36,073 nucleotides of DNA from Nitrosopumilaceae archaeon (GTDB lineage Archaea; Thermoproteota; Nitrososphaeria; Nitrososphaerales; Nitrosopumilaceae), in the NCBI GenBank assembly GCA_022823825.1, contig JAJEHG010000031.1, positions 1 to 36,073 on the forward strand, written 5' to 3'. Under the pieces are notes generated by a model. It was not told the origin of the DNA and made no database searches. It worked only from the letters and a program-made list of their open reading frames with translations. The position numbers were made by a program, and so were the translations under genes. The number at the start of each line of letters is the position of its first letter. The stretch's first letter is position 1. This document shows, piece by piece, positions 24,018 through 30,529 of the stretch.

Positions 24018-24905
24018 TCACTTTCTTGCCGCGTCCACGGCAAACTGCACCATGGCCTCGGGGATGTTCCTCTCGGAGACCTTTGAGATTCCCTTGAACT
24101 CCACGGTATTGTTCACCTCGTGGACCACCAGGCGGCCGTCCTCCCTCTCCATCATGTCGACCCCCAGTATGCCGCCGCCCACCGCGTCTGACGCGGCCGA
24201 TGCCAGCTCGGCCATCTCGGGCGTCATCTTACAGGCGACGGGGTCGCCGCCCAGTGCCAGGTTGGCCCTAAAGCCCCCGCCTGCCGACATCCTGTACATG
24301 GCCGATACCGGCTCACCGCCCACCGTAATGACCCGTATGTCGCGCGTCCGGCCCTCCGCGTCCTCGGACCGCCGTATCACCTCCTGCAGGTAGAATATCC
24401 GGTCAAACGGGCCGTCGGTCACCGACCTTGCCTCCAGTATGGCGGCAAGCGTGTCGGGGCCCCTTATCGGGACGACGCCCCTCCCCCAGCTGCCCACCAC
24501 CGGCTTTATCACGAGGGGGTATCCCGCGCCTTTCATGACGCTTTCTGCCGCCTCGGCCGAGAGCGCAAAGTGCGTCTTGGGGGTGGGTACGCCGGCCCTC
24601 CTGAGCCTGAGGGTCATCATCATCTTGTTTCCGCACGCGGCGGCCACCGCGTACGCGTTTATCACGCGCACGTCCAGCGACTCGAGCAGGGACGTCATGT
24701 GCAGCCCCCTGAAATAGCTGACGCACCGCTCCAGTACGACGTCGCATCTGCCGCCCGGTATGACGTCACCCGGCGCAGAGTCGGTGGAGGATACGGCGGT
24801 CTTTGCATCCAGCATCAGGGCCTGGCAGCCGAGCGACTCGGCCTCCGACTTTAGCATCTTTTCCTCGGCCCTCAGGCGGTCAAAGGCAATGCAGAGCCTC
24901 GTCAT
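24018..24905 (-). CDS. argX: Second LysX-family ligase, probably LysW-glutamate ligase ArgX
   Basis: ATP-grasp ligase of 295 aa, paralogous to lysX at 16607-17521. ATP-binding VIKPVVGSWGRG and metal-binding VDMM...VVHEVNNTVEFKG are intact. The substrate loop GGGFRANLALGG (about 209-220) resembles the FRSNLHRGG-type loop of RimK, a glutamate ligase (from memory), and differs from the NWKTNT of the other copy. With argG and a dedicated LysW directly upstream, the best call is ArgX, which puts glutamate on LysW for arginine synthesis. The specificity is inferred and could be reversed. It starts 6 nt after lysW2. No Asn/Ser insertion is present, unlike lysX. Confidence 0.8.
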   Translation of the reverse strand: MTRLCIAFDRLRAEEKMLKSEAESLGCQALMLDAKTAVSSTDSAPGDVIPGGRCDVVLERCVSYFRGLHMTSLLESLDVRVINAYAVAAACGNKMMMTLRLRRAGVPTPKTHFALSAEAAESVMKGAGYPLVIKPVVGSWGRGVVPIRGPDTLAAILEARSVTDGPFDRIFYLQEVIRRSEDAEGRTRDIRVITVGGEPVSAMYRMSAGGGFRANLALGGDPVACKMTPEMAELASAASDAVGGGILGVDMMEREDGRLVVHEVNNTVEFKGISKVSERNIPEAMVQFAVDAARK

Positions 24906-24911
24906 CGCCCG

Positions 24912-25079
24912 CTACTCTCCCCAGTCTTCACCCACGGTCTCTGCCTGCTTTAGCTTTACGTCCGAGCCGTCCCTGCCTGCAATCTCGTAGTCGGCTCCGC
25001 AGTCGGGGCACGATACTATCTCGGCCACTTCGGCGTCGTCTGGTATGGCGAGCCCCGCGTCGCATTCCGGACAGTTCAT
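24912..25079 (-). CDS. lysW: LysW carrier protein 2, canonical EDWGE end
   Basis: Acidic zinc-ribbon carrier of 55 aa, too short for many gene finders. Zinc ligands are Cys3/Cys6 and Cys24/Cys27 (NCPECDAG and SCPDCGADYEI). It ends in the canonical EDWGE whose last Glu accepts the substrate amino group. The ATG overlaps the argG stop as ATGA, and argX follows after 6 nt. This argG-lysW-argX unit suggests the carrier is used mainly for the arginine branch. The sequence differs at many positions from LysW1, so the two are old paralogues rather than a recent copy. Confidence 0.92.
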   Translation of the reverse strand: MNCPECDAGLAIPDDAEVAEIVSCPDCGADYEIAGRDGSDVKLKQAETVGEDWGE

Positions 25080-26275
25080 GATTTTTCTGCCCTTGCCTCT
25101 TGTAATTTATTAGCTTCTGTAAGCTGCATTCCCCATATCTCGACGAACCCGGACGCCATCCTCTGATCAAAGGTCGAGCCGGTCCCGTATGTGGACCGCC
25201 TCTGGTCGTACAGCGAGTTTCCGGACTTGCGCCCCACCACCCGGAGGCTGCCCTTGTGTAGCCTGAGCCTGACTGTCCCCGTCACGGGCTCCTGCGACGC
25301 CTCGATGAACGCGTCCAGGCATTTCCGGAGGGGGTCCTGCCACAGCCCCGCATACGCCAGGTACGCCCACTCCTCGTCGACGGCCCTCTTGAACCTGCCC
25401 GTGCGGCCAGTATGCACCATCTTCTCGAGGTCCGCGTGCGCCTCTATGAGGCAGGCGGCAGCGGGGGTCTCGTATACCTCGCGGGACTTTATGCCCACCG
25501 TGCGGTCCTCTATGTGGTCCACTATCCCGACCCCCGCCCTGCCGGCCCTCTCGTTGAGGTGCTCTATGATCCTCCGCGGCCCCATCCTTCTCCCGTCTAT
25601 CCTGGTGGGGACGCCGCGCTCAAACGATATCTCGACGTACGCCGGGCTGTCCGGCATGTCCCTCGTGCTGACCCATGCAAACGCGCTGTCCGGCGGCTCC
25701 GTGTACGGATCCTCGATGTCCCCGCCCTCTATTGCGCGCCCCCACAGGTTCTGGTCTATGCTGTACCTTTTTGCGACTGTCTCTATCTTTATTCCGCGCT
25801 CTCGGGCAAACTCCAGCTCGGCCGCCCTGTCAAGGTTCTTTTCCCTGATCGGGGCGATGATGGGCAGGTCGGATCCCGATCGGAGCGCCAAGTCAAACCT
25901 GACCTGGTCGTTTCCCTTGCCGGTGCACCCGTGGGCGAGCGCCGAGACGTTCTCCTTTCTTGCGACTTCCAGCACCTTTTGCGCAATCAGCGGCCTGGCA
26001 AGCGCGGTCGCGAGGCAATACTTGCCCTGGTACAGGGCGTTTGCCTTTATTGCGGGAAACACATAGTCCGTGACAAACTCCGACCGGGCGTCTATGCTGT
26101 AGTGCCTCTTGACCCCCAGGCTCTTTGCCTTGGCAGCTATGGCCCGCTTGTCGTCGTTCTGGCCCACGTCGACGGTCACCGTAACGACGTCGAGGCCGTG
26201 CTCCTCCTGCAGGTACTTTACCACCACCGACGTGTCGAGTCCCCCAGAGAACGCCAGTATTCCTTTTTCTGCCAT
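25076..26275 (-). CDS. argG: Argininosuccinate synthase
   Basis: Protein of 399 aa, full length for the family. The N-terminal PP-loop ATP-binding motif is AFSGGLDTSVVVKYL (8-22), followed by the family hallmarks ALYQGKYCLATALARPLIA and HGCTGKGNDQVRF. It condenses citrulline and aspartate with ATP, the penultimate step of arginine synthesis. It leads a translationally coupled unit with lysW2 and argX. A TATA-like box at 26301-26309 lies about 30 nt before the ATG. The promoter is divergent from that of the ABC importer, separated by a triplet-repeat tract. Confidence 0.95.
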   Translation of the reverse strand: MAEKGILAFSGGLDTSVVVKYLQEEHGLDVVTVTVDVGQNDDKRAIAAKAKSLGVKRHYSIDARSEFVTDYVFPAIKANALYQGKYCLATALARPLIAQKVLEVARKENVSALAHGCTGKGNDQVRFDLALRSGSDLPIIAPIREKNLDRAAELEFARERGIKIETVAKRYSIDQNLWGRAIEGGDIEDPYTEPPDSAFAWVSTRDMPDSPAYVEISFERGVPTRIDGRRMGPRRIIEHLNERAGRAGVGIVDHIEDRTVGIKSREVYETPAAACLIEAHADLEKMVHTGRTGRFKRAVDEEWAYLAYAGLWQDPLRKCLDAFIEASQEPVTGTVRLRLHKGSLRVVGRKSGNSLYDQRRSTYGTGSTFDQRMASGFVEIWGMQLTEANKLQEARAEKS

Positions 26276-26300
26276 GATGTCGATTCTGCCATCGGTGGTT

Positions 26301-26309
26301 GAAATTTAT
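26301..26309 (-). promoter_or_regulatory. TATA-like box of argG
   Basis: Plus-strand gaaatttat (minus: ataaatttc) is centred about 30 nt before the ATG at 26275. Confidence 0.6.
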
Positions 26310-26330
26310 CTTTTGTGAACCGTCCCTTCG

Positions 26331-26376
26331 CGGCGGCGGTAGTGGTGGTAGTGGTGGTGGCGGTAGTGGTGGTGGC
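26331..26376. repeat. GGT/AGT/GGC triplet tract between divergent promoters
   Basis: A run of ggtagtggtggtagtggtggt-like triplets separates the argG and ABC importer promoters. It is noncoding in the genes as called. Confidence 0.85.
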
Positions 26377-26443
26377 GTCCGCGCTCCATGCGCGCCGCAT
26401 GTGGCAGCCCGACACGACGCTGAGCTTGAGCTAAAATACGTTC

Positions 26444-26453
26444 ATTATTTAAC
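26444..26453 (+). promoter_or_regulatory. TATA-like box of the ABC importer operon
   Basis: The sequence attatttaac is centred about 27 nt before the ATG at 26475, consistent with a leaderless first gene. Confidence 0.65.
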
Positions 26454-26474
26454 CATCTATTATAACGCCGTTTT

Positions 26475-27566
26475 ATGAAAATGAGCAGGGTTTCCGTGGC
26501 CGCAGCAGCGTCTGCCGCCGCGGTCGCAATAATTGCCATTGCCGTCGTGGCCGCTGCGCCGGCGCCGGCCGCAGTTGGCGGCGGGGCGGTGCAGCCGGAC
26601 CAGCGGGTCCTGCGGCTCGGATACTTTCCGGTCGTGGGGCACGCAATCCCGATCGTTGGGATCGAGCAGGGCATATTCTCAAAATACCTGCCGGACGTGC
26701 GCATAGAGCCCAGGGTGTTTGACAGCGGCCCGCAGGTGGTCGAGGCCATGTTTGCCGGCTCGATTGACGTCGCGTACGTGGGGCCGGGGCCCGCGATAAA
26801 CGCATTCCTGAACTCGGACGAGTCCGATGCCATACGCATACTGTCGGGCGCCGCAAGCGGCGGGACGAGCTTTGTAATGCATCCGGATGCCGCGTCGCCC
26901 GAGTTTGACTTTGCCCACAAGAGGATTGCCGCCCCCCAGATTGGCAACACGCAGGACGTGTCGCTGCGCCACTACATGGAGCAGCGCGGGCTGCAGGCCT
27001 CCGACCGCGGTGGGAGCGTCGTCGTCTACAACATACCGAACCCGGACATAGTGACCCTGTTTGTAAAGGGCGAGATAGACGGCGCGTGGGTCTCCGAGCC
27101 GTGGGCCACCATCCTTGCCGAGGAGCACGGCGGCGTCAGGCTGTTCTACGAGGAGGAGATGTGGCCCGGAGGCAAGTTTGCAACCGTCCTGCTGATTGCC
27201 GGAGAGTCGTACGTGCAGGAGAACCGCGACATCGTGGACGGGTGGCTCGGGGCCCACGAGGAGGCGGCAAAAGTCATAAACGCTGACAGGGACGCGGCGG
27301 GTGTGATGTTCAATGACTTCCTGCTGGATCACTTTGGGCAGCAGCTTGACCCCGGCGTGGTCCGGGAGGCCGTGTACAACACGGAGGTGACCGCAGACCC
27401 CCTGAGCGGCACCGTGTACGAGTTTGCGGAGCGCGCCGACCGGCTGGGGTACATGGGGCGCGGCAGCTACGACCTGTCGGGCCTGTTCTTTTCGCTTGAC
27501 GGGGGGGACTATGGCGAAGGTACCGGCCATGGTGACGGCGACGGCGACGAAAGAGGAACGGGGTGA
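26475..27566 (+). CDS. ABC importer substrate-binding protein (SsuA/TauA/NMT1-like)
   Basis: Secreted or membrane-anchored protein of 363 aa with an N-terminal hydrophobic segment (residues 7-33). It belongs to the nitrate/sulfonate/taurine/thiamine-precursor binding group: LRLGYFPVVGHAIPIVGIEQGIF at the start of the mature part, AMFAGSIDVAYVGPGPAINAF, and PDIVTLFVKGEIDGAWVSEPWA. The substrate cannot be read from the sequence; aliphatic sulfonates fit the binding-protein style and the methionine genes downstream. The C-terminal 20 residues are a Gly/Asp-rich tail (HGDGDGDERGTG). The stop overlaps the GTG start of the ATPase gene as GTGA. Confidence 0.85.
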   Translation: MKMSRVSVAAAASAAAVAIIAIAVVAAAPAPAAVGGGAVQPDQRVLRLGYFPVVGHAIPIVGIEQGIFSKYLPDVRIEPRVFDSGPQVVEAMFAGSIDVAYVGPGPAINAFLNSDESDAIRILSGAASGGTSFVMHPDAASPEFDFAHKRIAAPQIGNTQDVSLRHYMEQRGLQASDRGGSVVVYNIPNPDIVTLFVKGEIDGAWVSEPWATILAEEHGGVRLFYEEEMWPGGKFATVLLIAGESYVQENRDIVDGWLGAHEEAAKVINADRDAAGVMFNDFLLDHFGQQLDPGVVREAVYNTEVTADPLSGTVYEFAERADRLGYMGRGSYDLSGLFFSLDGGDYGEGTGHGDGDGDERGTG

Positions 27567-28456
27567 CCACAGTGGCGAAATTGGAGGCAAGGGGCATCAC
27601 AAAATACTTTGAGCACGAGTCGCACCGCCTGCAGGCGCTCGGGGGCGTGAACCTCAAGGTAGAGTCCGGCGACTTTGTGTGCTTGGTGGGGCCGTCCGGA
27701 TGCGGCAAGTCCACGTTTCTGCGGATAGTGGCCGGGCTTGAAAAGCCCGACGGCGGGCAGATACTGTTTGACGGGCGCCCCGTGACGGAGACGGGCCCCA
27801 CCCGAATCATGGTGTTCCAGGAGGGCGCGCTGTTCCCGTGGCTTACGGTCCGCGACAACGTAGAGTTCGGGCTCAAGGTATCCGGGGTGCCGCGCGAAAA
27901 GAGGGCCGAGATATCGGAGCGGTACCTGGACATGATGCAGCTTACAAAGTTTGCCGGCTCCTACACGCACCAGCTCTCCACGGGCATGAAGCAGAGGGTG
28001 GCAATTGCAAGGGCCCTCGTGATGGATCCCGACGTGCTGCTGATGGACGAGCCGTTTGCGGCGCTTGACGCCCAGACCAGGGACCTGCTGCTGGTGGAGA
28101 CCCAGCTGATATGGGCCAGGACCAAAAAGACGATCATGTTCGTGACGCACAACGTGGCCGAGGCGGCGGTGCTCGGCACAAAGGTGGCGGTCTTCAGCAA
28201 CCGCCCCTCAGTGGTCAAGCGGGAGATTCCAAACGACTTTCCAAGGCCCAGGGTTCCGGACGACAAGGAGCTGATCGACTTTCAGCACGAGATACTGCGG
28301 GAGCTGAGGCCCGAGGTAAGGAAGGAAGATGATGTGGGCGCGGCGGCGGGCGCGGCGGCCGAAGAGACCACGGACGCGGGCGCGGCGAGTGCGGGTAAGG
28401 AAGACGACGCGGACGCAGGGGAGAAAGACAAGAAGAAAGAGGGGAGGACGCAGTAA
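27563..28456 (+). CDS. ABC importer ATPase (SsuB/TauB-like)
   Basis: Cytoplasmic ATPase of 297 aa. All ABC motifs are intact: Walker A GPSGCGKST (43-51), Q-loop Gln86 (VFQEGALFPW), signature LSTGMKQR (138-145), Walker B VLLMDEP (158-164) and switch His196 (FVTHNVAEA). The form is typical of nitrate/sulfonate/taurine importers. After the family-length core (about 255 aa) comes a low-complexity Ala/Glu/Asp/Lys tail of about 42 residues. The GTG start overlaps the preceding stop, and the permease gene starts 2 nt after its stop, so the three subunits are made from one operon. Confidence 0.93.
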   Translation: MTTVAKLEARGITKYFEHESHRLQALGGVNLKVESGDFVCLVGPSGCGKSTFLRIVAGLEKPDGGQILFDGRPVTETGPTRIMVFQEGALFPWLTVRDNVEFGLKVSGVPREKRAEISERYLDMMQLTKFAGSYTHQLSTGMKQRVAIARALVMDPDVLLMDEPFAALDAQTRDLLLVETQLIWARTKKTIMFVTHNVAEAAVLGTKVAVFSNRPSVVKREIPNDFPRPRVPDDKELIDFQHEILRELRPEVRKEDDVGAAAGAAAEETTDAGAASAGKEDDADAGEKDKKKEGRTQ

Positions 28457-28457
28457 G

Positions 28458-29255
28458 ATGTCGCTATCAGCAGCAACAGCATCATCATCATCATCAAGAA
28501 AGCGCAGCTATGCGCCGCACAAGATAGCATTCTACATAGGACTGGTGGCAGTCTGGCAGCTTGTGGCGATGTCCGGCGTGTGGCCCAGCAACATATTCCC
28601 GTCCCCCTACGAGGTGGGCGAGGATCTGGTGTACGGGGCCTTGGACGGCAGCCTGCTGCACGGGTTTGCCACGAGCATGTGGAGGCTTGCGGTGGGCCTC
28701 TCCATATCGATAGCAGGCGGCATCGCTCTGGGAATAATCATGGCCCGCAGGGAGGCGTTCAACCAGACGGTGGGCTCCCTGGTACTCGGGCTGCAGTCCA
28801 TTCCGTCCATCGCGTGGGTCCCGCTCGGCATACTGTGGTTCGGGCTGACGGACGCCGGGATAATATTCGTGATTGCGATAGGAGCCGTGTTTGCAGTCAC
28901 GATAAACACGTATACCGGCGTCAAGAACATACAGCCCCACTATATCGAGGCCGCGCGCAACATGGGGGCCACCGGGGGCAGGCTGATAACCGACGTGCTC
29001 ATACCCGCCGCGTTCCCGTACATGATATCTGGGTTCAAGCAGGGCTGGGCGTTTGCATGGAGGGGCGTCATAGGCGCCGAATTGCTGTTCTCGTACCTGG
29101 GGCTGGGGTACATGCTGTACGTGGGCAGGTCGCTCAACGACATCTCGCAGATAATAGCGGTCATGCTGGTGATAATGGCAACGGGGCTGGCCGTCGACGC
29201 CGTGCTGTTCAAAAAGCTGGAGCTCAAGGTGATGTCCAGGTGGGGACTCAGGTGA
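28458..29255 (+). CDS. ABC importer permease (SsuC/TauC-like)
   Basis: Integral membrane protein of 265 aa with about six hydrophobic segments. The cytoplasmic EAA loop that contacts the ATPase is visible (EAARNMGATGGRLITDVLIPAAFP, about 165-188 in outline), followed by GFKQGWAFAWRGVIGAELL, typical of the sulfonate/taurine/nitrate permeases. The ATG at 28458 was chosen because it follows the ATPase stop by 1 nt; a longer frame lies within that gene. Residues 2-14 are a Ser/Ala run encoded partly by a (ATC)n repeat at 28480-28497, absent from normal homologues. Confidence 0.9.
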   Translation: MSLSAATASSSSSRKRSYAPHKIAFYIGLVAVWQLVAMSGVWPSNIFPSPYEVGEDLVYGALDGSLLHGFATSMWRLAVGLSISIAGGIALGIIMARREAFNQTVGSLVLGLQSIPSIAWVPLGILWFGLTDAGIIFVIAIGAVFAVTINTYTGVKNIQPHYIEAARNMGATGGRLITDVLIPAAFPYMISGFKQGWAFAWRGVIGAELLFSYLGLGYMLYVGRSLNDISQIIAVMLVIMATGLAVDAVLFKKLELKVMSRWGLR

Positions 29256-29424
29256 CCGCAGGGTCGGCGCGCAACCGTTGCCGTTGCCGCTGTCGCTGTT
29301 GTTGACAACGATGGCGGCGGTATGATGCGGTGGTACGCGCCGGCCGCATGATCACATGCAGGCCGAAAGCTCGGCCCGTTGGCGCCCCGCCCGCTCGGCC
29401 CGTTGGCGCCGCACGCGATCCCAA
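29256..29424. other. Upstream region of metH-N with direct repeat
   Basis: No gene is seen. It holds a degenerate GTT/GCC/GCT triplet stretch (29275-29305) after the permease gene and the exact 18-bp direct repeat at 29369-29410 just before the metH-N promoter. Confidence 0.5.
29369..29410. repeat. Exact 18-bp direct repeat upstream of the metH-N promoter
   Basis: The sequence gctcggcccgttggcgcc occurs at 29369-29386 and again at 29393-29410, start to start 24 bp. The second copy ends 15 bp before the TATA-like box at 29425. Position and spacing suggest a tandem binding site for a regulator or activator; no protein is identified. Confidence 0.55.
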
Positions 29425-29433
29425 GAATTAAAC
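29425..29433 (+). promoter_or_regulatory. TATA-like box of metH-N
   Basis: The sequence gaattaaac is centred about 27-28 nt before the ATG at 29457, supporting that start over the in-frame upstream ATG at 29379. Confidence 0.6.
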
Positions 29434-29456
29434 CCGCGTGGGGCGCGCAGTCATGC

Positions 29457-30440
29457 ATGCCAAGCGATCCGCAGGAAGCGTCATTCCTTGACGCGCTCAG
29501 AGAGCGCGTGCTACTGTTTGATGGCGCAATGGGGACCGAGATCCAGAGGTACGACCCGCAGCCGGAGGACTTTCCGGACTGCAAGGACGGGTTCAACGAC
29601 GGGCTCATAATGACGCACCCGGAGTGGATCGAGTCCATACACAAAAGGTACCTGGAGGCGGGGGCCGACTGCATCGAGACCAACTCGTTTGGCTCCAACA
29701 GGATAAAGCTTGACGAGTACGGGTTCGGGGACCAGACCGTGCGCATCAACAAGGAGATCGCCGAGCTTGCGCGCGGCGCGTGCGCAAAGTACGGCGGCGG
29801 CAGGACGCGGTACGTGGTAGGCTCGATGGGGCCCACGGGGTTCCTTCCAAGCTCAAACGATCCCGACCTGGGGCAGATACCGCTTGACGACATACGCGAC
29901 GCGTTCGCGCTGCAGGCCGAGGGGCTGATCGATGGGGGCGTCGACGCCCTGCTGATCGAGACCAGCCAGGACATCCTGGAGGTAAAGCTTGCAGTCGAGG
30001 CGTGCCATGCGGCGGTGCGCGCGGCCGGCGCCGCGGTCCCGATAATTGCAAACGCAACGCTCGACCAGCACGGAAAGATGCTGCTTGGGACCAGCATACA
30101 GTCGGCATACACGACGATATCGGGCATGGGCGTGGACGTGTTCGGGATGAACTGCTCGACGGGCCCGCACGAGATGGCCCCCAGCGTGCGGTGGCTTGAC
30201 GAGGAGTCCTCCCACCACATGCTGGTGGTGCCAAACGCCGGAATGCCGGAGAACGTGGACGGGGTGGCCGCGTACAAAATGACGCCAGAACAGATGGGCG
30301 ACGCGATGTCCGTGCTCCTCTCAAAGCACCGCCGCATCCGCATAATCGGGGGATGCTGCGGCACCACCCCGGAGCACATCGCGGTGCTGCGCGGGGTAAT
30401 AGACGGGGACAGGGCGGCCCCGGGGGATGCAGGCAGCTGA
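29457..30440 (+). CDS. Methionine synthase, homocysteine-binding subunit
   Basis: Protein of 327 aa equal to the N-terminal homocysteine S-methyltransferase module of cobalamin-dependent MetH. It begins near LLFDGAMGTEIQRYD, has GADCIETNSFGSN, and carries the zinc-binding cysteines in GMNCSTGP and GGCCGTTPEH. Zn-bound homocysteine thiolate receives the methyl group from methylcobalamin. The rest of MetH is encoded separately by the next gene, so the enzyme is split at the boundary between the homocysteine and folate modules. A stand-alone BhmT-like methyltransferase is an alternative, but the context favours split MetH. Start set by the TATA box. The gap to the second gene is about 90 nt, which includes another promoter. 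Confidence 0.88.
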   Translation: MPSDPQEASFLDALRERVLLFDGAMGTEIQRYDPQPEDFPDCKDGFNDGLIMTHPEWIESIHKRYLEAGADCIETNSFGSNRIKLDEYGFGDQTVRINKEIAELARGACAKYGGGRTRYVVGSMGPTGFLPSSNDPDLGQIPLDDIRDAFALQAEGLIDGGVDALLIETSQDILEVKLAVEACHAAVRAAGAAVPIIANATLDQHGKMLLGTSIQSAYTTISGMGVDVFGMNCSTGPHEMAPSVRWLDEESSHHMLVVPNAGMPENVDGVAAYKMTPEQMGDAMSVLLSKHRRIRIIGGCCGTTPEHIAVLRGVIDGDRAAPGDAGS

Positions 30441-30493
30441 CTGCGGCGCGGGCCCGCCGCTACGGGCGGCAGGGGTGTCCCGTCCGACGTCCG

Positions 30494-30510
30494 TAAATGT
30501 TTACAAACAT
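30494..30510 (+). promoter_or_regulatory. TATA-like element and inverted repeat before metH-C
   Basis: The AT-rich taaatgtttacaaacat contains an inverted repeat with arms ATGTTT and AAACAT and a 2-nt spacer (30497-30510). Its centre is about 27 nt before the ATG at 30530, so it may be the TATA box itself, with the repeat acting as an overlapping operator. Confidence 0.5.
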
Positions 30511-30529
30511 CGTGGATTTCCACTTCCAC

